Part shown: piece after piece, positions 1 through 5,744 of the stretch
Position numbering within the stretch: position 1 is the stretch's first letter
How the letters are laid out: every line of letters starts with the position of its first letter
The notes under the pieces: model-generated
What the model was told of the DNA's origin: nothing
The model's input: the letters and a program-made list of their open reading frames with translations, nothing else
Databases searched by the model: none
Assembly: GCA_003165615.1 (NCBI GenBank)
Contig: PLWR01000525.1
Coordinates: 1 to 7,519, forward strand
Length of the DNA: 7,519 nt
DNA from: Acidobacteriota bacterium
GTDB lineage: Bacteria > Acidobacteriota > Terriglobia > UBA7540
Reading direction: 5' to 3'
Position numbers and translations under genes: made by a program

Positions 1-192
1 AGCACACGTAAATGGATTTGCGTGCTGGCGCCGGATGACAACGTTTGCGGCCTTGGCTTCCTGCTCCGCATAATATGAATTCAGTTGGGCGCCCTCCGGG
101 TGAACCTCAACCTCGAAGCCCATCGCTTTGAGTGCCCCGACGAGGAATTTCTCCTCCCGTAAGACCGTTTGAGTTTGGCCATATTTCGACAT
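1..192 (-). CDS. DUF1257-like (Ycf35-related) protein, partial, C-terminus beyond left edge
   Basis: The first 64 codons are visible, reading leftward from an ATG at 192-190. A perfect AAGGAGG Shine-Dalgarno at 199-205, six bases upstream, fixes the start. The protein opens MSKYGQTQTVLREEKFLVGA, continues with LKAMGFEVEVHPEG and reaches VVIRR near residue 55. This layout (short start, 'FLVxAL..MGFEVEVH', then an 'xxVVIRR' strand) matches my recollection of DUF1257/Ycf35-type small proteins. They have no established biochemical function and are often found beside an AAA ATPase and a DUF2997 protein. The gene starts inside the 3' end of the primase gene, in another frame, with an 86-bp overlap, so the two are probably translationally coupled and in one operon. 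The family call is by eye on a fragment; that it is a real gene is more certain, because of the ribosome binding site. Confidence 0.7.
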   Translation of the reverse strand, partial: MSKYGQTQTVLREEKFLVGALKAMGFEVEVHPEGAQLNSYYAEQEAKAANVVIRRQHANPFTCA

Positions 193-1177
193 TAGATGCC
201 TCCTTGTTTTGTGCATGTACGTGAACCCGTGGATAACCCAACGCTGACCGAATCATGTCGCTCGTGCAGCCTGCCCAGCAGATGTACTTGCGAGGGTCCT
301 CGATTGAGATTGAGAGATTATCCCCGCTGCGGTCGTGCCCATCTTTCGCGCAGGATGGGCATCGAGTGACGTTGTTGTGGCCCACGGTGCGGAGTTTGGT
401 GTTGATGTGGTCAAGAATCCGGAATTCTGACCCTCCCACGTGCGGCCTCATCACCGGTTCAGCCTTCGGCTTTGGTGGCCGGAGTTGAGGTGGGATGGTA
501 TTCCCCGCAATCAATCGCGCAAGCTGAATACCGCTCATCTTGGGAAGCGAATTCAGATGGCGCATCTGCTTCTCAAGGTCTTCACCGACACCGTCAAACC
601 AGAAGCGCTGACCTGCTCCCCGGTGAATGCCCAGTGGTCCACGGATGGCATTGCCGTACCTGCCGGGTTTCAACGCGTCGTGCTTGGGGAAGACCTCGAT
701 TCCTTCCCGCCTGCCCCTCTTGACCGGAACACCCAACCGCAGGGCAAGGCCACAAACGTATATGCGGCAATCCCGTGCTGGGAGTGGCTCCGCCATGAAC
801 ATCCAGAGATGTCCGCCACGACGGCTATTCTCAAGTGCCGACTCCACCCCATCCTGTCTCAGGTAGAAGCTGAGCTTCAGGAGGTCTGTGCGCGCATTCT
901 CATAATCCGCGTCGATGGCCATCCACTTGGAGCATTGGGTGGCGGGGTTGATGGCGTAAAGGCCGATGGTGATTTCGCCTTTGAGGTGGCGGCGAATTGT
1001 TTCCAGCGTCAGGCTGAGCCCCTGGCCGGTTTTCCTGTCCTTGGGGCGGTAGTAGTAATGCCCGGTGCTTTCTGCGTGGGGCCGGTTGGACTGGAGGGTG
1101 TAAGCTCGCCGATTCACGAACAGGTGGAAGTAATCCGCCACCACACTGGCGGGCGCTTTGAGATGAAGCTTTCGCAT
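107..1177 (-). CDS. Archaeo-eukaryotic-type primase (TOTE-like) with C-terminal CHC2-like zinc finger
   Basis: A 356-residue protein predicted to synthesise primers or extend DNA in the replication of a mobile element. The primase/polymerase core spans about residues 15-215. Its metal-binding motif is AIDAD (Asp89 and Asp91), followed by ENSRRGGHLWMF (residues 116-127) and EVFPKHD (161-167), the three signature motifs of AEP primases of the TOTE-associated class. After a Pro-rich linker (about 228-243), a zinc site CPSC(x23)CWAGC at residues 273-304 resembles the CHC2 finger of DnaG-type primases. The frame is open back to an ATG at 1288. I prefer the ATG at 1177 because GGGAGGAG lies just upstream and the preceding 37 codons show no family character. 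The usual helicase and nuclease partners of complete TOTE systems are absent here. The last about 28 residues overlap the DUF1257-like gene and look non-conserved. Confidence 0.8.
   Translation of the reverse strand: MRKLHLKAPASVVADYFHLFVNRRAYTLQSNRPHAESTGHYYYRPKDRKTGQGLSLTLETIRRHLKGEITIGLYAINPATQCSKWMAIDADYENARTDLLKLSFYLRQDGVESALENSRRGGHLWMFMAEPLPARDCRIYVCGLALRLGVPVKRGRREGIEVFPKHDALKPGRYGNAIRGPLGIHRGAGQRFWFDGVGEDLEKQMRHLNSLPKMSGIQLARLIAGNTIPPQLRPPKPKAEPVMRPHVGGSEFRILDHINTKLRTVGHNNVTRCPSCAKDGHDRSGDNLSISIEDPRKYICWAGCTSDMIRSALGYPRVHVHAQNKEASNVEIWPNSNGLTGGEIPRRGTQSDGLRG
199..205 (-). promoter_or_regulatory. Shine-Dalgarno AAGGAGG of the DUF1257-like gene
   Basis: The leftward strand reads AAGGAGG followed by six bases and ATG. 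The site lies within the coding frame of the upstream primase, where it encodes part of a Lys-Glu-Ala stretch. It decides the start of the DUF1257-like gene and supports translation of that gene despite the overlap. Confidence 0.8.
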
Positions 1178-1182
1178 TCTCT

Positions 1183-1188
1183 CCTCCC
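1183..1188 (-). promoter_or_regulatory. Shine-Dalgarno (GGGAGG) of the primase gene
   Basis: The leftward strand reads GGGAGGAGAGA directly before the ATG at 1177-1175. This is the reason for preferring that start over the longer in-frame ATG at 1288, which lies only 12 bases from the divergent reductase start and has no comparable site. Confidence 0.65.
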
Positions 1189-1208
1189 AGAAGTCGTGGG
1201 TAGACACA

Positions 1209-1237
1209 TTGACGGGCGATTCCAACAGTGTTAGAAG
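1209..1237 (+). promoter_or_regulatory. Possible sigma70-type promoter for the aldo/keto reductase gene
   Basis: TTGACG at 1209-1214 and TAGAAG at 1232-1237 are separated by 17 bases, matching the -35 and -10 consensus at five and four of six positions. It sits in the 123-bp gap between the divergent primase and reductase starts, 64 bases before the reductase ATG. A second TTGACGGG at 1262-1269 has no good partner. No clear promoter for the primase was seen on the other strand. Confidence 0.3.
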
Positions 1238-1289
1238 AAATACGAGAGGCACTTTTGGTAGTTGACGGGGACTCCTATCTGCCTTCAAC

Positions 1290-1295
1290 GGAGGT
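1290..1295 (+). promoter_or_regulatory. Shine-Dalgarno (GGAGGT) of the aldo/keto reductase gene
   Basis: GGAGGT lies five bases before the ATG at 1301, a near-perfect anti-16S match that fixes the start and places the twin-arginine motif at residues 3-4. Confidence 0.8.
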
Positions 1296-1300
1296 AAGCC

Positions 1301-2278
1301 ATGGACAGGCGCAACTTTCTGAAGAAGGGAACCACGGCAGCGGCAGGTTTGGCCGCCTCAGACAAGATTCTCACCCCGCTCGCTAAGGCGTCCGATGCAG
1401 GGGATAAAGCGAAGCCTATTCCGAGGCGGAAGTTGGGAAAGACCGGCGAAGAGCTTTCCATCGTGGGCTTTGGTGGGATCGTGGTCATGAACAACAGCCA
1501 GTCGTTTGCCAACAATATCGTGGCGGAGGCGGTTGACCACGGCATCAACTACTTTGATGTGGCGCCCAGCTATGGGGACGCGCAGGCGCGCCTGGGCCCG
1601 GCTCTTGAGCCTTACCGCAAGAACGTTTTCCTGGCTTGCAAGGAAGAAGATTGGACCAAAGGTGGCTGCGCCAAGCTGCTGGAAGAATCCCTGCGCTTGC
1701 TTCGCACCGACCACGTGGACCTCTATCAATTTCATGGTCTGACCAAGATGTCAGAACTCGAGCAGATCTTCGGCCCGAATGGCGCCATGGAGACCTTCGA
1801 AGCCGCCCGGAAGGCGGGGAAGGTGCGATTCGTTGGCTTCTCGGCACATTCGGTGGAAGTGGCTCTGGCGGCAATGGACCGCTTCAACTTCGATACGATT
1901 TTGTTCCCGATTAACTTTGTACTCTTCTCTCAAGCGAACTTCGGACCTCAGGTCATCCAGAAGGCGCGAGAGAAAGAGATGGGAATTTTGGCCCTGAAAG
2001 GAATGGCCAAGACTACCTGGCCTCAACCCGAAAAGAGTGACCACCCTCATCCGAAGTGCTGGTATGAGCCGGCCGACTTTCCGCACCAGGCAGCTCTCGG
2101 ATATCGCTGGACTCTGTCACGGCCAATCACCGCAGCCATCCCTCCAGGCGATGAGAGATATTTCCGGCTGGGGATGGACATTGGCCAGCAATTCAAACCC
2201 GTCACTGAACAAGAAGGCGCGAAGCTGTTGGCAAGCGCTGCTGGAGTCAATCCTATTTTTCACCTCGGAACCGCTTAG
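1301..2278 (+). CDS. Tat-exported aldo/keto reductase
   Basis: A 325-residue NADP-type oxidoreductase of the aldo/keto reductase superfamily, which reduces carbonyl groups to alcohols or does the reverse. The substrate cannot be told from sequence. The N-terminus MDRRNFLKKGTTAAAG is a twin-arginine signal (RRxFLK followed by an Ala/Gly-rich segment), so the protein is probably exported folded, with cofactor, to the periplasm. The barrel begins at IPRRKLGKTGEELSIVGFGG. All four catalytic residues are visible: Asp86 and Tyr91 in FDVAPSYGDA, Lys114 in FLACKEEDW and His145 in DLYQFHG. Length is normal and the C-terminus looks intact. Tat-tagged reductases of this type are common in Acidobacteriota and Planctomycetota. 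It lies opposite to its neighbours, between the primase and the RDF-like gene, and ends tail to tail with the latter 69 bases away. No clear terminator hairpin is visible in that gap. Confidence 0.88.
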   Translation: MDRRNFLKKGTTAAAGLAASDKILTPLAKASDAGDKAKPIPRRKLGKTGEELSIVGFGGIVVMNNSQSFANNIVAEAVDHGINYFDVAPSYGDAQARLGPALEPYRKNVFLACKEEDWTKGGCAKLLEESLRLLRTDHVDLYQFHGLTKMSELEQIFGPNGAMETFEAARKAGKVRFVGFSAHSVEVALAAMDRFNFDTILFPINFVLFSQANFGPQVIQKAREKEMGILALKGMAKTTWPQPEKSDHPHPKCWYEPADFPHQAALGYRWTLSRPITAAIPPGDERYFRLGMDIGQQFKPVTEQEGAKLLASAAGVNPIFHLGTA

Positions 2279-2347
2279 AAGCTATTGCAAAACCCTCCGT
2301 AAGAGATTGCATGAAGCAGGCGGTACAAATGAAGCCTCGGTAAACGG

Positions 2348-3574
2348 TCAGTGAGCTGCGTCCGCGAGGGCTGACGCCATGAGTTCTGTGGCTGCCCGCA
2401 GATTCGGAATATCAGCCTCCGTCATGCGGTCGACGTCTCCGTACTTGAATGTGCCTCCACTGGCCCACTCAACAACTTCGCCGATACCTTGCTTCTTGGT
2501 TGTGGCAACACGGCGTGCCGCTGCCAGGAACTCGTTGCGAAGCTGGTTGAATCCCGAACATCCATTGCCATTGTTAGACGCAGGACTTGAGGGGGGTCGG
2601 GCAGCGTCTGGTTTGGCAGACCCGTTCCCGATAGAAACTCTGGTGCCATTCCCTGGGGGCGGAGTCTCACCTGCCAAGTTCGACGGAGCGCTGCCAGGAG
2701 TTATCTTCGTAGGAGAAGCGGCTTCGGTGGATTCGCTCGCAGAAGAGCCATTCCCCGATGTCGGATAGAACTCCGCCGAGACCTCCGGCGCCTGCTCTTG
2801 CTCATCCTCTACCACCTCCAAGACCTTGCCGCTTGAACCGAGCAGCTTTCGGGTCTCCGCGAACAGCCGCGCGTTCTCCGTTAGGTTGGCGATGAGCTTC
2901 TGCATGTCGTCACCTTCGACCTCCAGACTCAGCGCCCAAATGGATGAAGTCTTCTTCCTCTTTTCTTTGCGGTCGAAGTAGGTGGCTTCCGCTGGGCGAA
3001 CCGTCAACTGGGCCGTAATGCCGGCCAGGCGACCACCCGTGAAGGTTTGGGTTTCCTGCAATGCGGAGTGAATCTGGCGAATGGAGCGATACGAGCACGT
3101 GTGGATGCGGCAGACGCTCCCGAGCCGCGGGAAGTCCGCCAGCACAAAGCGTAAGTCCCCGCCGGGTTTGCATTGCCCACTCAGAAGCTCCGGGCATCCG
3201 TTGCCGCAAGTGTTCCAAGGTTGGCCTCCAGGCTTCTCAGCGGTGCGGCGGGTAGCATTGGTGCCGTCACCCCAGCACTTGCGTTCCGTGGCTGTCCACC
3301 AAGCATAGGACGTGGGGAATACATTCTCGATGTCATCGTCAATTAACATGATGTGGAGTTCGCGGCACTCTTCTCCGTAGTGCTCAGTCAGTTCCGGGTC
3401 GGCTTCCCACCCAACCCGGTTGGCTGACTTCTTCTTGCGAAGGAAAACGAAATGGTCGAGCTTTGTGGGATGATTTTGGTCCCCGTTGGGCGGCAGCCCG
3501 ATGGAGACCTTGGTGGGAACGGAAAGCCGCTGGACGACACGGCCGTCTTGGTCGTGCGTGACGCCAATTATCAT
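2348..3574 (-). CDS. Recombination-directionality-factor-like protein with C-terminal extension
   Basis: A 408-residue protein. Residues 1-220 follow the pattern I know from proteins annotated as phage 'recombination directionality factor' (phiC31 gp3-like): an N-terminal strand region with SVPTKVSIGLPP, LDHFVF, then CRELHIML, KCWGDGTNATRR, a cysteine cluster (Cys100, Cys123, Cys127, Cys135) likely to bind zinc, DLRFVLADFPRLGSVCRIHT and GGRLAGITAQL. In known cases such factors bind an integrase and switch it to excision. A helical stretch (about 222-245) leads to a low-complexity Ser/Pro/Gly/Asn linker (about 258-340) and a compact C-terminal segment (341-408, starting FNQLRNEFLAAARRVA) that I do not recognise. 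The frame extends to an ATG at 3697, but AAGGAG seven bases before the ATG at 3574 fixes the start. It lies just downstream of a tyrosine integrase relic and probably heads the module continued by the primase. An element replication role independent of an integrase is possible. Confidence 0.7.
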   Translation of the reverse strand: MIIGVTHDQDGRVVQRLSVPTKVSIGLPPNGDQNHPTKLDHFVFLRKKKSANRVGWEADPELTEHYGEECRELHIMLIDDDIENVFPTSYAWWTATERKCWGDGTNATRRTAEKPGGQPWNTCGNGCPELLSGQCKPGGDLRFVLADFPRLGSVCRIHTCSYRSIRQIHSALQETQTFTGGRLAGITAQLTVRPAEATYFDRKEKRKKTSSIWALSLEVEGDDMQKLIANLTENARLFAETRKLLGSSGKVLEVVEDEQEQAPEVSAEFYPTSGNGSSASESTEAASPTKITPGSAPSNLAGETPPPGNGTRVSIGNGSAKPDAARPPSSPASNNGNGCSGFNQLRNEFLAAARRVATTKKQGIGEVVEWASGGTFKYGDVDRMTEADIPNLRAATELMASALADAAH

Positions 3575-3581
3575 GGGATTT

Positions 3582-3587
3582 CTCCTT
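3582..3587 (-). promoter_or_regulatory. Shine-Dalgarno (AAGGAG) of the RDF-like gene
   Basis: The leftward strand reads GGAAGGAG, seven bases before the ATG at 3574-3572. It marks the start and makes the 41 extra upstream codons of the open frame unlikely to be translated. Confidence 0.75.
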
Positions 3588-3929
3588 CCACATGGGGCTG
3601 GGGCGGCAAGCAGAGTTGTTGAAGCACGGGGAATGGCAGCATTGCGGGGTGACCCCTCTTTCCTAGCCTTATCCGAATCCTTCAATTGCCCCGCCATTTC
3701 TCATAAGGTTAGTCCCCTTGAATGGGGCTTGGAATTCGGGTAGGGGCGAGGACTGGGCTCCGCGTGGGTCTTTACCGGGACGAGCGGATTCGCGGTCTCG
3801 AGCTATCAAAAACCGGGGGGCGCAAGATAAACTCAACCGCCGCTCACCTCCAACGACCCCTGACCCTCCATCTGCATAGCGCTGAATCACGACAAGTCGA
3901 GGGTCGCGATCGCCTGTTGCGATGTCGCG
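3588..3929. other. Non-coding stretch between integrase relic and RDF-like gene
   Basis: About 340 bases without a supportable gene on either strand; short open frames here have no ribosome binding site and no recognisable protein character. It probably carries the promoter of the RDF-like gene, but I could not pick out convincing -35/-10 boxes. It contains a short hairpin (CCCC at 3714-3717 pairing with GGGG at 3724-3727 around a six-base loop) and, at its right end, the imperfect palindrome listed separately. Confidence 0.5.
3905..3929. repeat. GC-rich imperfect inverted repeat
   Basis: CGCGA at 3905-3909 pairs with TCGCG at 3925-3929, and TCGC at 3910-3913 pairs with GCGA at 3919-3922. 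The loop is five bases (3914-3918) and there is a two-base bulge (3923-3924). It abuts the stop codon of the integrase relic. There is no U-tract on the leftward strand, so it is not a standard intrinsic terminator for that strand. It could be a remnant recombination or regulatory structure. Confidence 0.5.
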
Positions 3930-4200
3930 TTAGCTCAACACATTGTGTTTAGTTTTCATAACACTGCATGCCGAGCGCAGAATGCTGGTTTCTCCAATGG
4001 GCCCACTTTCAAAAAGTGGCGGGACTCCAGCTGGCAAAAGGTCAACCGCAAAGGTGTCGCGCAACCGGTAGAGAGTGCCCGTCACGAATCCCCGCAAGTT
4101 TGAAGACCTCCCCTAGCGAGCGCCACATATCCTTGAATGTGAGCACCGACTCCTCTGAAGGGGTCGTCAATACCCTCCTGCCAAAGTTCTCAATATCATA
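3930..4200 (-). pseudogene. Tyrosine recombinase (phage-type integrase), truncated and frameshifted C-terminal relic
   Basis: Reading leftward, one frame gives TFKDMWRSLGEVFKLAGIRDGHS and the next frame continues RLRDTFAVDLLPAGVP, then a degraded PLFESGPIGETSI before a TAA at 3932-3930. Joined, they reproduce the catalytic-domain block of tyrosine recombinases: helix, 'AGIxDGHSHRLRDTFAVxLLxAGVP' with the HxxR pair, then a decayed 'LLGHTSI'-like segment in which the second catalytic His is Glu. One extra base at about 4070 causes the frame change; removing it restores His before RLRDTF. The N-terminal arm-binding and core-binding domains and the first catalytic Arg are missing, as is the end with the Tyr nucleophile. 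It is therefore a non-functional fossil. It lies between the pilus operon and the RDF-like gene, in the orientation of both. This suggests the edge of an integrated element. Confidence 0.85.
3937..3949. repeat. Short perfect palindrome AACACA-T-TGTGTT
   Basis: Two six-base arms around a single central T, lying inside the degenerate last codons of the integrase relic and 7 bases from the larger palindrome. Such arms could bind a dimeric protein or a recombinase; no function is demonstrated by sequence alone. Confidence 0.4.
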
Positions 4201-4226
4201 ATTGGAGCTTTTCGAGAGAGCATGGG

Positions 4227-5741
4227 TCAGTAGCTGAGCTCGCGATAAGAGAGAATCTGCGGGGAGGTTGTAGGCGAACTGGTACCGGAGGAAGTTCCAC
4301 CGCCGACCCCGGAGAGGACATGGGCCACGGCGCAGGAATTATACAGAGCGCTAATCGTTGCAACGTGCAACGACGGTGGCGCACTGAGGACCGCGCTCCC
4401 GGCTCCAAGGATCGAACCGCTCACCGTGATATTCCCGGAGGAAGGAGGGGTGAAATTGATCTGGCCGCTGGCGATAATCACTCCCTGATAATTGAGATTG
4501 CCCGTTACGGTCAGATTCCCATTGACCAGCAGGAGCCCATAGCCCGTGTTGCCGCTGCCGGTGATGGTGAGTGGCTGGTCGGCATAGACGATTTGGACAG
4601 TCCCGAAAGTTCCCCCGGAAGGCTGAATACCCAGCGTCGTACCGCTGGCCGTGTAGCTGGTTCCGCTAAAAGTTACGTGGCTGGGATCGGCGGAAGTGAT
4701 CAAGGTCGCGTTCGGCTGGTATTGCGAAATCAGCGTTGCCGCCGACTGCGGAAAGGGCGCAAGGGATGGCTGCATTGCGGGATTGCCGGTGATTGAAGCC
4801 GAGGACGATGATATTGCGCCTCCCGCCATGATTCCCGGCAAGGGGGTGACGTGAGGCGGGCAGCCCGCACCTCCCGGATTATTGTCATTGCCGTCGACGA
4901 TGACATTTGCCGGAGGGCTCGAATGATAGAGCAGCCACCATTGGCTGCCCGAGGCTGTTGCGGAACCCCCGGAAGCAAGCGCTGCCAGCGGTGTGAAGCC
5001 AGTTCCTCCGCCCGTTGGTCCCACGACCTCCGTCTGCAAAATCTTCATGACCTTGGTCGAATCCACCGCCAGGGCAGTAAGGACAAAAACCTGCGAGCCA
5101 CTAGTGGAGGAAAGGGTCTGCTGCGTCCCATCCCAATAAACCGGCGTCGTGCTGTTGAGGACTCCGTCCTGATTGATGTCCCTTTGCGCAGAGGCTTCGG
5201 TCATCAGGGTAATCCGGACCCACTTATAGGGGATTGCAGTAAAGGTCCCGGCGCCCGGCTGATCACTGTTGATGTTAGGAAGGATGCTGGCGGAGGCGAA
5301 GCCTCCGGTAAATTCATTGGAGTATTCAGTGTCGTAATAGGGCGACGTGGGGTTGGTGGGTTGAACGGGATCCGAAGAGCGGCTATTCACAATATAGACC
5401 ACCTGGGAGACCGAGCTGGGGAGCAACGGAGTGATGGTATCCGGCGACGCGCCATTCATCCGTCCGCGGGCTTCCTCAAGCCCTGCCAGGGCAGCATAAA
5501 ATACGCGCCCCTGCGCCTGGGAGGTCTGCCCAAGACGGACCTGACTATCCGTTAAGAGGACCAGCGAGACGGCCAAGCCGCTGAGCAGCAGGATGATGAT
5601 CATTGCAATCAGGAGGGCAATCCCCCGCTCCCGAGAACCTGAACGGGTCCGCCTGAGATCGTTCGCCTCACAACGTGCGTCCATCGGGCGCGCTGGGGAA
5701 TCGGGTATGAGGCTCTCAGCCTTTCTTGTCGGGTGCGGCAT
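4227..5741 (-). CDS. pilX: PilX-like minor pilin with beta-rich C-terminal region
   Basis: A 504-residue inner-membrane/pilus protein, last gene of the minor-pilin operon. After about 38 hydrophilic residues comes RERG, then a hydrophobic helix (about 41-64, IALLIAMIIILLLSGLAVSL) that would serve both as membrane anchor and pilin-core helix. It continues into the amphipathic helix containing AALAGLEEARGRM, typical of PilX/GspK-like proteins. Gly40 could be the prepilin peptidase site, but the usual Glu at +5 is Ile, as in many GspK/PilX proteins. The rest is Ser/Gly/Thr-rich. The segment of about 370-460 has repeated short strands with Gly-Asn turns, suggesting a beta-helix-like surface domain. 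It is much longer than classical PilX (under 200 residues) but similar in style to Acidobacteria homologues. It ends with SYRELSY and appears complete. The ATG lies three bases after the upstream stop, consistent with coupled translation. Confidence 0.78.
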   Translation of the reverse strand: MPHPTRKAESLIPDSPARPMDARCEANDLRRTRSGSRERGIALLIAMIIILLLSGLAVSLVLLTDSQVRLGQTSQAQGRVFYAALAGLEEARGRMNGASPDTITPLLPSSVSQVVYIVNSRSSDPVQPTNPTSPYYDTEYSNEFTGGFASASILPNINSDQPGAGTFTAIPYKWVRITLMTEASAQRDINQDGVLNSTTPVYWDGTQQTLSSTSGSQVFVLTALAVDSTKVMKILQTEVVGPTGGGTGFTPLAALASGGSATASGSQWWLLYHSSPPANVIVDGNDNNPGGAGCPPHVTPLPGIMAGGAISSSSASITGNPAMQPSLAPFPQSAATLISQYQPNATLITSADPSHVTFSGTSYTASGTTLGIQPSGGTFGTVQIVYADQPLTITGSGNTGYGLLLVNGNLTVTGNLNYQGVIIASGQINFTPPSSGNITVSGSILGAGSAVLSAPPSLHVATISALYNSCAVAHVLSGVGGGTSSGTSSPTTSPQILSYRELSY

Positions 5742-5744
5742 GGC

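Noticed and set aside
440..1234. Rightward 264-codon open frame
   Set aside because: It is antisense to the primase, whose catalytic motifs and ribosome binding site are clear; this frame has no recognisable protein character.
1285..2304. ACGGAGG shared in inverted form at both ends of the reductase gene as insertion ends
   Set aside because: Only seven bases are shared, and one copy is the reductase ribosome binding site; no target duplication is seen.
2279..2347. Bidirectional terminator between the reductase and RDF-like genes
   Set aside because: No stem of useful length with a U-tract could be found in the 69 bases.
3575..3697. N-terminal extension of the RDF-like protein to the ATG at 3697
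   Set aside because: The strong AAGGAG lies before the ATG at 3574, and the upstream residues are low in character.
3906..3913. GCGATCGC, the cyanobacterial HIP1 octamer
   Set aside because: A single copy in a GC-rich window is not evidence of cyanobacterial origin.
4003..4019. Hairpin CCACTTT-CAA-AAAGTGG as a terminator
   Set aside because: Neither strand has a U-tract after it, and it lies within the integrase relic; it is probably chance or decay.
4020..4110. Riboswitch-like string (CCGCAAAGG, CCCCGCAA) suggesting a c-di-GMP or cobalamin element
   Set aside because: The conserved cores are not present in order, no gene follows in the right orientation, and the bases are explained by the integrase relic on the other strand.
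3968..4201. Rightward 77-codon open frame
   Set aside because: It is the antisense of the integrase relic; no ribosome binding site is visible.
4851..5555. Rightward 234-codon open frame
   Set aside because: It is antisense to the PilX-like gene and is Arg/Gly-rich in the way of GC-rich shadow frames.
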